The notes under the pieces are model-generated. The model did not search any database. It was not told the DNA's origin and saw only the letters and a list, made by a program, of their open reading frames with translations. A DNA stretch of 53,070 nucleotides from Bacteroidales bacterium (GTDB taxonomy: Bacteria; Bacteroidota; Bacteroidia; Bacteroidales; WCHB1-69), in contig JAFXPL010000049.1 in the NCBI GenBank assembly GCA_017527945.1, positions 1 to 53,070 on the forward strand, given 5' to 3'. Shown here piece after piece: positions 26,001 to 33,003 of the stretch (positions are counted from its first letter, which is position 1; every line of letters starts with the position of its first letter). Position numbers and translations under genes: made by a program.

Positions 26001-29000
26001 TCCACATCCTTCACCTCGGCCACATTGTACTGGTGGTCCGGGAAAGTCACCAGCACCTCACCGTGATAAGGGATGTTCGGAATGGTCAGCGAATCGTGCC
26101 ATTGTTCCGCAGCACCCGTGACGTTGAGGTAAACCTTGACGTTCGACTGAGCCTGTGAGCCCTCGTTCTTGACGATGGCACTCACCACATCGCGCATCGA
26201 ATATTCCGTGGGGGTCTCGCCCGCAGCATAAATCTTCGACACCGCAATATCGTTCGGGAACAGGTTTCTCACGCGAATACGGTCCACATTGATGTTGTTA
26301 CCCGTTTTCGATGTGGCGTCAAACGCGATATAGACACAGCCCGTGGAGTCAAAGTTGGAAAGATCATAAGTATAGAGTTGCCATGTGGGAGTGGTCGCCG
26401 ACTGTTTGTAACGCTTGATGAGCGTGTCGGTCTGGCCTTCCGGAGCAATGGCCGTATATGTGACGCCGCCGTTGGTGGAAACCTTCACCGACATGTAGTC
26501 GTTCTTGGCATCGGTCGAATTGGTGTTGTCATGAGCGAACCACAGTTCCAAAATGGGATGGGTGGAATTGTCCAGCACCGTCACCGGCAAAATGGCGCGG
26601 GAGGTCGTGTTGGCGGCAAAAGTCTTCGAGTTGAAGAACAAGCGGCCTATGCCGTACACCGGCATGATGCTGGGGTTGACACCTTCGCCGTTCTGGAACG
26701 ACCAGTTGCCGGCTCCGCTGAGTTGCTCAATAGTCCAAGTCTGCCAGGTACCGTTGCTGAAGTCCTCTTCGTAATCGGGGATGATGTACTCCAGAGTGAA
26801 ATTCTGACGGATTGTATCGTTGGTATGCTGGCTATCGCCCGGCACATTGATAATGATGGTGAAATCGATCGGCTGGTTGGACGGAATAACCACACCTGAA
26901 GTAAGCACCTTGTCCATCGTGTTCATGGAGGCCAGGGACCCAGAGTTCAAGTTCACCGTCTGGTTGATGTTCAAGGCTGTGGATTGAAGCTGGATGGTGG
27001 CAGGGGTGGAGCCGAAGTTCAGCGGATAACCGCCTCTGTTCGCGACCTTCACGGTAATCTCGTAAGAACTTTGCGGGCACTCGCCAAGGGCAGGGCTCAC
27101 AATGGAGACCAGCGCGGCATCCACATTGGGGATGACGTTGGCATAGGCTCCCATGTAAGTGAGGTCGGAACGGGTGATGTGTCGAATGTCCTCCAAGACA
27201 GAAGTATGACGCCAGCATTCCAAACCCGACATCGGATCAGGCAACAGGCTCTCGTTCTCATTGGCAATCGTCGGCATCATGGAAATGCTTTCCGTGAGCG
27301 CAGGGATGGCCGACTCCAGCTCCGCGATGGTGTTGCGGGCCACCGTCTTGTACGCTACTACACCGGAACCGGAATAGAAGTCATTGTAAGTACCCGCTAC
27401 CGTCGCGTTGCCGTTCAAGTAGATCGGATAGTCCGTGTTATCCGATGTCACCGTCTTGTTTAAAAATATGTTATTGTATATATAAGTAGTAGTGTTACCA
27501 CTGTTGGAAACATACAGGCCGGCGGTGTTGCTATACGGAGCATCGGATTTCACCAACACACTGTTGTTCACCAAATAGAGACCGGCGCTGTTGTTGAGCT
27601 GAATAGCATAGCTATTATTTGCCGTGACCGGGTAGAAAATGATTTCGTTGTTGGTCACATAGCCGTCCATGTTCACATTGGTGTTGTGCGTGGATGAACT
27701 TGCATTCACGTAGATGGCTGCCGAACCATTGCCCGCCTTGATGTGGTTGTTGCGGACATAATAGTCCTGCGTGCCAGCATTGGAGACATTGATGGCGTAC
27801 TCCATCTTCGTCACGGAGTCGATCGTGTTGCCGTTGATGTCCATTCCGGCAATATTCATGACACTCACGCCAGTAAAGTTCTGAGGATTCGTGGAGACGA
27901 ACTGGCGAATATGGTTGTTGGAAATCACTCCGTTGGTATAAGTCGTGTTGATGGCACGATAGCAAGATGTGAAGTCGCAACTGTCGATGACCAAGTAGTT
28001 CCTCTTGGCGGCAGATCCTGTATAATTCACACCGAAGTTACCACCGGCGAAAACGCAATTGCGGAACGTGATGCTGTCCGGGACGGCTGCTGTGGCGGGG
28101 TTAGCCGTGGCCGCAGCCGTACGCACCACCGCACTGCTCACTACATCGGTGGAGTTCAGGTTATGGGCCGTAATCTTACAACCGTCGAACAGAATGTTCG
28201 TGCTACCGTTGCCGCGCACCACTACGCCTCTCGAAGCTGTGGCTGTGTCACGTCCCACGATAGTCAGATTCTTGAAGACATAGTCCTTCACATTGATCAA
28301 CGTCACCGCGCCGAAAGTATTGGCACCGACATCGGTGTTGTTGTTCACGATCCGTACCGTATTCACGTCATCGCCCTGGAACGTGATGGTGTTCACTGCC
28401 GACTGCCCGATATAGGTTTCCGTGAAGTCGAAGTCCGTGTAGGTGCCGGGACGCAGGTGGAAGACCACCGGGCCACCTAAACCGCAGAAATTCAGCGAGG
28501 TTCGAGCCGCCGTGATGTCCGCGAAATCCGGATTGGTACCGCCGATAGTGTAATGTCCCTGCATCAAGCTGTCGCAGGCATACGGGGAAATCTTAATAGT
28601 ATCGTTCTGATGATACCCGTCCGTCTGTCCGTTACGAGTGGTCACATAGGCGGTCACATAGTTGTACCCCTGTGTCGGGACGAACGAACCCAGCGACTGT
28701 GACGACTTGATGTCGAAGCAGATGTCACCTGTCCAGTTGTGGGTGCTGTTATGGGTCAGCTGGCCGGCGGCATCGCGAACCTCCAGTTTAAAGGTACCGG
28801 AGGTCATCTCGTTGCTCACAGGAGAGTGCAACGCATCGCTTCGGTTCGTGAAATAGACGCTCACATCTTGCGGGACTCCCGTAATCAAACAGTGAGGCAT
28901 CGTGTTCAGGCTGTCCAAGCGCACGTCGTTCTGATGGATGTTCGTATAGTTATGGTGCGCCACGAGGAATGTGTCGAAACGGGTTTTGCTTCCGTGGGTG

Positions 29001-30064
29001 TCTTCCATGTAAATATGATAATGGATAGTATCCTGGTAGCAGATGGCCGGCAGCACCCATCGAGCGTTCACGGAGTTGCCGTTATTATTGAACACATTGT
29101 TCGTGAACGTGTTCGGCACCACCACCGTTTGTCCGCTGTTGATTTCATAACTGAACACCACACTGTTCAGGTTGATGGTGTCATTATCCGTCAACAAGGC
29201 CTTGATGGTGTAGGGTCCGAGCTTGTTGGTGAAGACGTTGCTTGTGCCGTAGTAGAGCGTGTCCTGCATCGTGATTTTCGGGTTAATCAACTCGCAGTTG
29301 GAGAAGCGCACCGTGACATTGTCGAGGAACCAACCGGCACTTTTGTGCGTACCGGATGCCCCGGTGGAAGCCTTGTTCAAACGGAACTGAAGGCGGAAGT
29401 GGGTGGGGTTGCTTCCCTCACTCAAGATAAAGTTGGTAATGTCAAACATTTCGTGCCGCCACCAAGTGTTGTTGGGCTGGGCCGTAATGCTTCCGGTTGC
29501 CCATGCCGAGTAGGTGTGTTCATCAAACTTACCACCCGTGATGGCACCTGACGAGCCCTTCGCGTCACCGTAATAAAAGGAGCTGTTGCTACTGAAATTC
29601 AGATTCTGCCATTGCCCCCAGTTGTAGTTTCCGTCCTCATCAAGGCCGTTGGCCACCTGGTAGTAAATGGACGTGTTATCCAATTGGTGTACCTTGCAGA
29701 TTTGGTCAAAATCAAGGTAAATATAGTTCAACTGGAAACCCGGAGTTGTCAAAGGAATGACCCCCGTGGTGGCGTTGGAGTAGCCGGTTGCTGAATAAAC
29801 GGGCGAGTGGAAACACTTCGGAGCCGATTTATACAGCTCATAGTTGCTGTTATAATCATCGTGTACCCAGTCCGGATAGGAAATACCCACGCCTGCCACG
29901 CGCCAGTCTCCCTGGGTGCCGCCCATGGCCGACCCCGTAGAGGAGACCATGATGATGGAAGCACCATCAAAATTTTCACGAAAAATGGTCGTTGTGTCCA
30001 TCGGTTGGGCTAACAACAGCACCGGAACCAAAACGGCCGTCAGAATGAATAACAGTTTTTTCAT
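20084..30064 (-). CDS. giant (3326-residue) T9SS type A surface protein
   Basis: MKKLLFILTAVLVPVLLLAQ is the signal peptide; I placed the start at 30064 because an in-frame ATG 39 nt upstream would spoil it. Residues about 20-270 form a jelly-roll-like module ending SAGWFLDNVTVRFSNC. About 510-900 is a right-handed beta-helix region (VVFHLRPGTYTDF, then repeated N-rich rungs). Many CARDB/Ig-like modules follow. A module of about 205 residues is duplicated at about 1720-1923 and 2333-2537. A GEVED-type domain lies at about 2690-2810 (YIDYNRNGEFEATELI, GETEDYAV). The last 85 residues (YLGQNEPNPSITVTRIPYSV, ending TKKMVVEK) are a type A sorting tail. It probably acts as an adhesin or stalk; no catalytic motif was seen. 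A -7 box and a terminator flank the gene. Confidence 0.9.
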   Translation of the reverse strand: MKKLLFILTAVLVPVLLLAQPMDTTTIFRENFDGASIIMVSSTGSAMGGTQGDWRVAGVGISYPDWVHDDYNSNYELYKSAPKCFHSPVYSATGYSNATTGVIPLTTPGFQLNYIYLDFDQICKVHQLDNTSIYYQVANGLDEDGNYNWGQWQNLNFSSNSSFYYGDAKGSSGAITGGKFDEHTYSAWATGSITAQPNNTWWRHEMFDITNFILSEGSNPTHFRLQFRLNKASTGASGTHKSAGWFLDNVTVRFSNCELINPKITMQDTLYYGTSNVFTNKLGPYTIKALLTDNDTINLNSVVFSYEINSGQTVVVPNTFTNNVFNNNGNSVNARWVLPAICYQDTIHYHIYMEDTHGSKTRFDTFLVAHHNYTNIHQNDVRLDSLNTMPHCLITGVPQDVSVYFTNRSDALHSPVSNEMTSGTFKLEVRDAAGQLTHNSTHNWTGDICFDIKSSQSLGSFVPTQGYNYVTAYVTTRNGQTDGYHQNDTIKISPYACDSLMQGHYTIGGTNPDFADITAARTSLNFCGLGGPVVFHLRPGTYTDFDFTETYIGQSAVNTITFQGDDVNTVRIVNNNTDVGANTFGAVTLINVKDYVFKNLTIVGRDTATASRGVVVRGNGSTNILFDGCKITAHNLNSTDVVSSAVVRTAAATANPATAAVPDSITFRNCVFAGGNFGVNYTGSAAKRNYLVIDSCDFTSCYRAINTTYTNGVISNNHIRQFVSTNPQNFTGVSVMNIAGMDINGNTIDSVTKMEYAINVSNAGTQDYYVRNNHIKAGNGSAAIYVNASSSTHNTNVNMDGYVTNNEIIFYPVTANNSYAIQLNNSAGLYLVNNSVLVKSDAPYSNTAGLYVSNSGNTTTYIYNNIFLNKTVTSDNTDYPIYLNGNATVAGTYNDFYSGSGVVAYKTVARNTIAELESAIPALTESISMMPTIANENESLLPDPMSGLECWRHTSVLEDIRHITRSDLTYMGAYANVIPNVDAALVSIVSPALGECPQSSYEITVKVANRGGYPLNFGSTPATIQLQSTALNINQTVNLNSGSLASMNTMDKVLTSGVVIPSNQPIDFTIIINVPGDSQHTNDTIRQNFTLEYIIPDYEEDFSNGTWQTWTIEQLSGAGNWSFQNGEGVNPSIMPVYGIGRLFFNSKTFAANTTSRAILPVTVLDNSTHPILELWFAHDNTNSTDAKNDYMSVKVSTNGGVTYTAIAPEGQTDTLIKRYKQSATTPTWQLYTYDLSNFDSTGCVYIAFDATSKTGNNINVDRIRVRNLFPNDIAVSKIYAAGETPTEYSMRDVVSAIVKNEGSQAQSNVKVYLNVTGAAEQWHDSLTIPNIPYHGEVLVTFPDHQYNVAEVKDVEVRCANDQHNINNAQHWRMVTTQNVANYADTTQEVMLLGDYNTIIRPCVRYKTNEELAVTAVKYYYDQTYIADPENGFRAFVADASGNILATSQVVDFSTLQQGAWNIIPIHNFALTNTTGEFYVGLEMLAHGNYLCAQAETPLRDSTFFYLNNGNYEPQLTGRFMLGAVVDTPYVHDVAVLELVNPVSDCDLGHEHLQVRITNNGTTDIYPPIQLHYTVNGGSVVTENFTDTLHSHETTVFTFNSIYDFTNNQVDVDHNYAVKVWSTKLAQDRLTFNDTLGLTVVSKGKAVMPIASDTVIVNYHESTTLTAQLPSAIPQGVLGWFTSAGYEAWNLLSYGSTYTTPLIYFDTTYYVNANPGTVDDVIVGTGTGSGTDPLTFTNGYSRGRMLYLEQEVGHGTITSFAVNVKTAQTATAADGIPMKIYMKCTDENVFGSTTVNWEDEILGATLVLDERVYFDHTGWFYFNMLTPFDFNSGNLEIFMETNCADYCTGTGSQCNNCGVYVTGANSYPQFNQTNTPSLVQCQKKAANTAAQMATGAYTNVSKRINARFTVANLECGSEKVPIVLHVPNIPSYDVETQELVYPEAGNHCTMDTVSKIKVQVKNMLNTPIPANKVVIHAVFNGTEVTHTVAEEFASEEVKVVEFAIPSELFSAPTANITFNYTIYTTLNGESVVYGGNDTITGQFTSTRTAHLPESFVYTGSYTQPYTILQPDDRLSDITQYYFYNTEDQVTPIRTTTTAEPYMTTDPLYDTVVFWMSGKTQQSNCVTKRIPVIINVFRPQYDLSTDELEYPVSYQCATTLSPQLQVKVTNQDTTASSVIPAGTFTLNANFTGSATVNGTSVISTPISSLQQNTITFDNGLNLGSATQNRIYQYVIYTTPTDATMPVYRLNDTITGSMYIPALPAAPQSLTYNVPYGGTQTVTPSTSTLNHFYFYENSGDSQPFAEGNSFTTDPVYSPVTYYYSGRVESNGFNASVVAGTGNISNQTNGAPFNFTNGHSYAKILFNKEDMNNAGGRIDSIYFQLLTADANGVGIPVKCWLANTADAQNIATGNTSINWPTETSNATLVYDGDMFFDQTGWVGFAINGGFDYAGEGLYLYLEHNCGNASCATNYGINPIPKFANNQMTNPTRKMLTKAQNTALTASSSFTLSSYRVHTKFKMNYTCESPKATITINTTVPQHDVGVTAITAPVPQSNNYTTTENVTVTIRNYGSQAASNFPVYYQLANNTPVTQNYTGSIAAGATATMTFTTPCDLTDVYFATPLRAYTGLTSDTYHPNDTTTIYVSKEDPCESRPLSLNTGAHITNVSLAALNNGTGAPYTNHPTAPGNGMYTDYTQTVAPVELILGQEYTLSVTHAFTATNTKAVFKRTYIDYNRNGEFEATELIMNSGSVPAGDANAVTSQIVNIPTDASAGLTRMRVICASVNVTDPCSFYNNSATAEGETEDYAVLLSVPMEVDLGIPSVLHPVGDICPDQNANIRVNVRNYGTQPQTLSMGNPMTITATVTGATTGTYTKTVESGTLAPNSEMTVTIPNVNLNAQGTFHVDFQITYDGDQYLTNNSRGSDAEVTSMVVEQLPFVEPFIPVGDVGNYELPVKWTLTSSNINNYKWEEKAGASQNSAFGGGPAHDHTSAGTSLEMFGGYASVSGVNSTTNQNKWTSITSGCINMHYTDIYPAELNFYKYFAGAANTEFVMRVEVGSGEYYQTVDELTKEDGGAEWLEHLTVLGPIDEVARLRFTVTGQKYRIDPSIDDINLVIGQPDMAVSRVVYPEDKSHGGPCLQINSVIQPVVAIYNNGNSAVEEFDITFNVGTGSDIVTETEHVVQHLLPGDSLIYTATHEFVVTNLTHNWEVKATVSIENDKKPSNDTKRSLSCTNVSIDDYETENSVYLGQNEPNPSITVTRIPYSVPEPGKVTLEVTNAAGQVIYTDTQEAEQGDNHFDLNTNAIAAGVYYYSIHYKEIVLTKKMVVEK

Positions 30065-30199
30065 ATTTTCGATTTTATATTTATCTATGTAATTTATAAT
30101 CAACTACTTAAAAACACATTTCACCTCTATTCTCCCACTTCTTGAGGACGGAAACGGAACACACAAAACCCGTTTCACCTCTTTAAACAATTAAGGGGG

Positions 30200-30207
30200 C
30201 AAAGATA
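30200..30207 (-). promoter_or_regulatory. -7 promoter element for the giant surface protein gene
   Basis: TATCTTTG on the minus strand matches TAnnTTTG and would give a leader of about 130 nt. The rest of 30065-30246 is A+T-rich with nothing else recognised. Confidence 0.55.
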
Positions 30208-30246
30208 TAAAAAAAATATTTATACGCAATGGAAGTTCAAAAAAAA

Positions 30247-31206
30247 TCAGCTATGTAAAATAGCCTCGCATTCTGACAGCGTTGTGGCCGCCATCAGACG
30301 GATTTTTTTCGGCTTGAAATGGCTGACTCCGCGGAAGTATCCGGAGTATAAGGTACGCATTTCCAAAACTGCAGCGCGCTCACCCTTGGCCTCCACATTT
30401 TCCCGAAGATGCCGCATCACTAATGACACACGTTCCTCGTAATTGGGTTCCGCCATTTCGATTCCTTTCAGCAAAGCCTTGATTTGCCGGAAGATCCACG
30501 GATTCCCGATGGCTGCGCGACCGATCATCACGGCATCCACACCGTATCTTTCCTTGTAGGCAACGGCCTTCTCCGCGCTGTTGAGGTCACCGTTCCCAAT
30601 CACCGGAATCGCCATCCGCGGGTTGTTTTTCACCTCGCCGATCAGCGTCCAGTCGGCCTCGCCGCCGTATTGTTGCGCCCGCGTGCGCCCATGTATCGCA
30701 ATAGCTTGTATCCCGACATCCTGCAATCGCTCCGCCACTTCCACAATGGGCTTGTCGGAACTGTCCCAGCCCAGACGGGTCTTCACCGTCACGGGCAGAT
30801 CCACGGCCTTGACCACCGCCGAGGTGAGCCGCACCATCTTGGGAATGTCCTGCAGGATGGCCGAACCGGCACCCTTGCTCACGATTTTCTTCACCGGGCA
30901 GCCCCAATTGATGTCGATGAAGTCGGGACGGCCCTGCGCGGCAACTTGCGCCGCCGACACCAACGCCTCCTCCGTGCTCCCGAAAATCTGCACGCCGTAG
31001 GGCCGCTCGGCATCCGTGAAGTCCATCTTCCGAATGCTTTTTTCCACCACACGCGACAAGGCATCTGAAGAAACGAACTCTGAAACCAGAACATCCGCAC
31101 CGTATTCCTTGCAGATACGCCGGAACGCCCCGTCTGTCACCCCTTCCATCGGAGCCAGATAGACCGGAAACTCGAACTGCCGCAATATTTCTTTTATCGT
31201 CATCAT
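30247..31206 (-). CDS. dusB: tRNA-dihydrouridine synthase, DusB type
   Basis: Flavoenzyme that reduces uridine to dihydrouridine in the tRNA D-arm. The FMN-barrel motifs are clear: APMEGVTDGAFRRICKEYGA near the start, INWGCPVKKI with the catalytic cysteine, GAGSAIL, VTVKTRLGWD, AIHGRTRAQQY, IGNGDL and VMIGRAAIGNPWIF. The chosen start MMTIKEILRQFEFPV at 31206 gives 319 residues, normal for the family. The -7 box at 31216-31223 lies inside the longer open frame, so a start at 31245 is unlikely. The gene is divergent from the secreted coiled-coil protein, with overlapping promoters. Confidence 0.94.
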   Translation of the reverse strand: MMTIKEILRQFEFPVYLAPMEGVTDGAFRRICKEYGADVLVSEFVSSDALSRVVEKSIRKMDFTDAERPYGVQIFGSTEEALVSAAQVAAQGRPDFIDINWGCPVKKIVSKGAGSAILQDIPKMVRLTSAVVKAVDLPVTVKTRLGWDSSDKPIVEVAERLQDVGIQAIAIHGRTRAQQYGGEADWTLIGEVKNNPRMAIPVIGNGDLNSAEKAVAYKERYGVDAVMIGRAAIGNPWIFRQIKALLKGIEMAEPNYEERVSLVMRHLRENVEAKGERAAVLEMRTLYSGYFRGVSHFKPKKIRLMAATTLSECEAILHS

Positions 31207-31215
31207 TTTCGGGCG

Positions 31216-31223
31216 CAAAAATA
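31216..31223 (-). promoter_or_regulatory. -7 promoter element for dusB
   Basis: TATTTTTG on the minus strand, 10 bp before the ATG at 31206, implying an almost leaderless transcript. It also fixes the start codon. Confidence 0.55.
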
Positions 31224-31230
31224 ATTTTTT

Positions 31231-31238
31231 TATTTTTG
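31231..31238 (+). promoter_or_regulatory. -7 promoter element for the coiled-coil/folD pair
   Basis: TATTTTTG on the plus strand, 47 bp before the start codon at 31286. It is 7 bp from the opposing dusB box, so the two promoters share DNA and may compete. Confidence 0.55.
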
Positions 31239-31285
31239 CAGCCAATTCTCCAAACGGAAAAATTCAAACATTAAAAAATAAAACT

Positions 31286-32104
31286 ATGATGAAGAAAATT
31301 TTCGCAGTATTTGCAATCGTAAGTGTAATGTGCTCATTGTCAGCACAAAAAGTAAGCGAAAGCGTCACTATTTTCGGCAAAGACCAACTATCGGGTTTCA
31401 CCACCACCATCGAGAACACCACGATGGACATCGTGGAGAATGCCCTGGCCGACAAATTTGAGACCCAATTCGGGATGAAAGGCTCGAAGAAGAAAGGGTT
31501 CCACGTATATGAAAGCCAACCCTGCAGTGCTTTCGGCGAATCCCGCTACGACATCTATTTCACCACCGCCGAAATCGGCAAGAAGAAAGACAGGAGCACG
31601 CAAGTGATCCTCGTGGTCTCCACCGGCAACCTCAACTGCGTCACTTTCAACAACGACCCGCGCACCTCCCGTAACATCGTCACCTTCCTCGAAGCACTGC
31701 CCTACGACGTGGAGGCCTACAAAATCAAAATGCGCATCAACACGCTCGAAACCGAACTGACCAACCTCAAAAAGGAACGCGAATCCATCGAAAAAAACCG
31801 CGCCAAAGTGAATGACAAAATCAACAAGGCAAACGACGAAGCCAAGAAACTCTCCAACGACATTGAAAAGAAGACCGCTGAAATAGAGAAACTGCAGGAC
31901 AACTTCAACCACAGCCAAGACGCCACCGTGAAAGACCAGATTTCCAAGGCTGTGAAAGAGAAACAGACCCTGCTGAAGACCCAAAGCAACAACCAGAAAA
32001 GCCTGCTCAACCTCAACAACGAGACCGTGAAACTGAACAAGAAACTGGAGGAAGTCACGAAAGCCATTGAAGAGAAAGAGGCTGAACTCAAGAAACTGAA
32101 ATAA
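31286..32104 (+). CDS. secreted coiled-coil protein cotranscribed with folD
   Basis: A 272-residue protein of no family I can name. MMKKIFAVFAIVSVMCSLSAQ is a signal peptide. Residues about 22-145 form a compact domain with phrases such as VTIFGKDQLSGFTTTIENTT and SRYDIYFTTAEIGKKKDRST. The C-terminal half (about 150-272) is a long charged coiled coil with regular leucines (LETELTNLKKERESIEKNR). It ends only 5 bp before folD, which indicates cotranscription, although a periplasmic protein has no obvious link with folate metabolism. A -7 box lies upstream. The domain-plus-coil layout suggests an oligomeric envelope protein, which is an inference. Confidence 0.85.
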   Translation: MMKKIFAVFAIVSVMCSLSAQKVSESVTIFGKDQLSGFTTTIENTTMDIVENALADKFETQFGMKGSKKKGFHVYESQPCSAFGESRYDIYFTTAEIGKKKDRSTQVILVVSTGNLNCVTFNNDPRTSRNIVTFLEALPYDVEAYKIKMRINTLETELTNLKKERESIEKNRAKVNDKINKANDEAKKLSNDIEKKTAEIEKLQDNFNHSQDATVKDQISKAVKEKQTLLKTQSNNQKSLLNLNNETVKLNKKLEEVTKAIEEKEAELKKLK

Positions 32105-32109
32105 GCGAC

Positions 32110-32988
32110 ATGGCAACCATCATTGACGGGAAAATGATTTCCGACACGCTCAAGTCGGAAATTGCATTGAAAGTTAAAGATTTATTAGACAAAGGATTAC
32201 GTGCGCCACACTTGGCAGCTGTCATCGCCGGCGATGACGGTGCCGCGCTCAGTTATGTAAGCAGCATCGAGAAACAGTGCAAGGGTGTAGGATTCATCTC
32301 CTCCGTCTATCACCTCTCCGCCAAAACCTCGGAAGAGGAATTCCTGTCCACCATCGACTTCCTGAACTCCGACGACGAGATTGACGGCTACATCATCCAG
32401 ATGCCGCTGCCCAAGCACATCTCCATCGACAAGGTGACTGCGCACGTGGACCCGGCCAAGGACATGGACTGCTTCCATCCCGAGAACATGGGCAACCTGC
32501 TGCTGGGCAAGGAATGCTACCTGCCGGCCACCCCGCACGGCGTCATGGAGCTCCTACAGCGCAGCGGCGTTGAAACGCAGGGAAAGAACTGCGTGATTGT
32601 GGGGCGCAGCAACATCGTGGGCAAACCGTTGGCCATGCTGATGCTGCAGAAAAGCGTCAACGCCACGGTGACGGTCTGCCACAGCCACACGCAGAACCTG
32701 CCGCAGGTGTGCCGCCGCGCCGACATCCTCATCGTGGCCATCGGGCAGCCGGAAATGATTACCGCCGAATATGTCAAGGAAGGCGCCACCGTCATCGACG
32801 TGGGCATCCACCGCATCGACGCCCCCGACCAGCCCAAGGGATACCGCCTCTGCGGCGACGTGAAATTCGACGAAGTGGCGAAAGTCTGCGGCGCCATCAC
32901 CCCGACACCCGGCGGCACCGGCGCCATGACCACCGCCTGCCTCCTCCTCAACACGCTGAACGCAAGACTGAAAGCTTTGGAAGACTAA
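32110..32988 (+). CDS. folD: bifunctional methylenetetrahydrofolate dehydrogenase / cyclohydrolase
   Basis: Interconverts 5,10-methylene-, methenyl- and 10-formyl-tetrahydrofolate in one-carbon metabolism. The 292-residue protein has normal length and all family signatures: YVSSIEKQCKGVGF with the catalytic lysine, IQMPLPKHI, DPAKDMDCFHPENMGNL, the NADP-binding GRSNIVGKPLAMLM, IGQPEMI, and the C-terminal PTPGGTGAMTTACLL. It starts 5 bp after the secreted coiled-coil gene and converges with the AddB-like gene 15 bp later, with no obvious terminator in the gap. Confidence 0.97.
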   Translation: MATIIDGKMISDTLKSEIALKVKDLLDKGLRAPHLAAVIAGDDGAALSYVSSIEKQCKGVGFISSVYHLSAKTSEEEFLSTIDFLNSDDEIDGYIIQMPLPKHISIDKVTAHVDPAKDMDCFHPENMGNLLLGKECYLPATPHGVMELLQRSGVETQGKNCVIVGRSNIVGKPLAMLMLQKSVNATVTVCHSHTQNLPQVCRRADILIVAIGQPEMITAEYVKEGATVIDVGIHRIDAPDQPKGYRLCGDVKFDEVAKVCGAITPTPGGTGAMTTACLLLNTLNARLKALED

Positions 32989-33003
32989 AAAAAAGAGAGC
33001 GGG

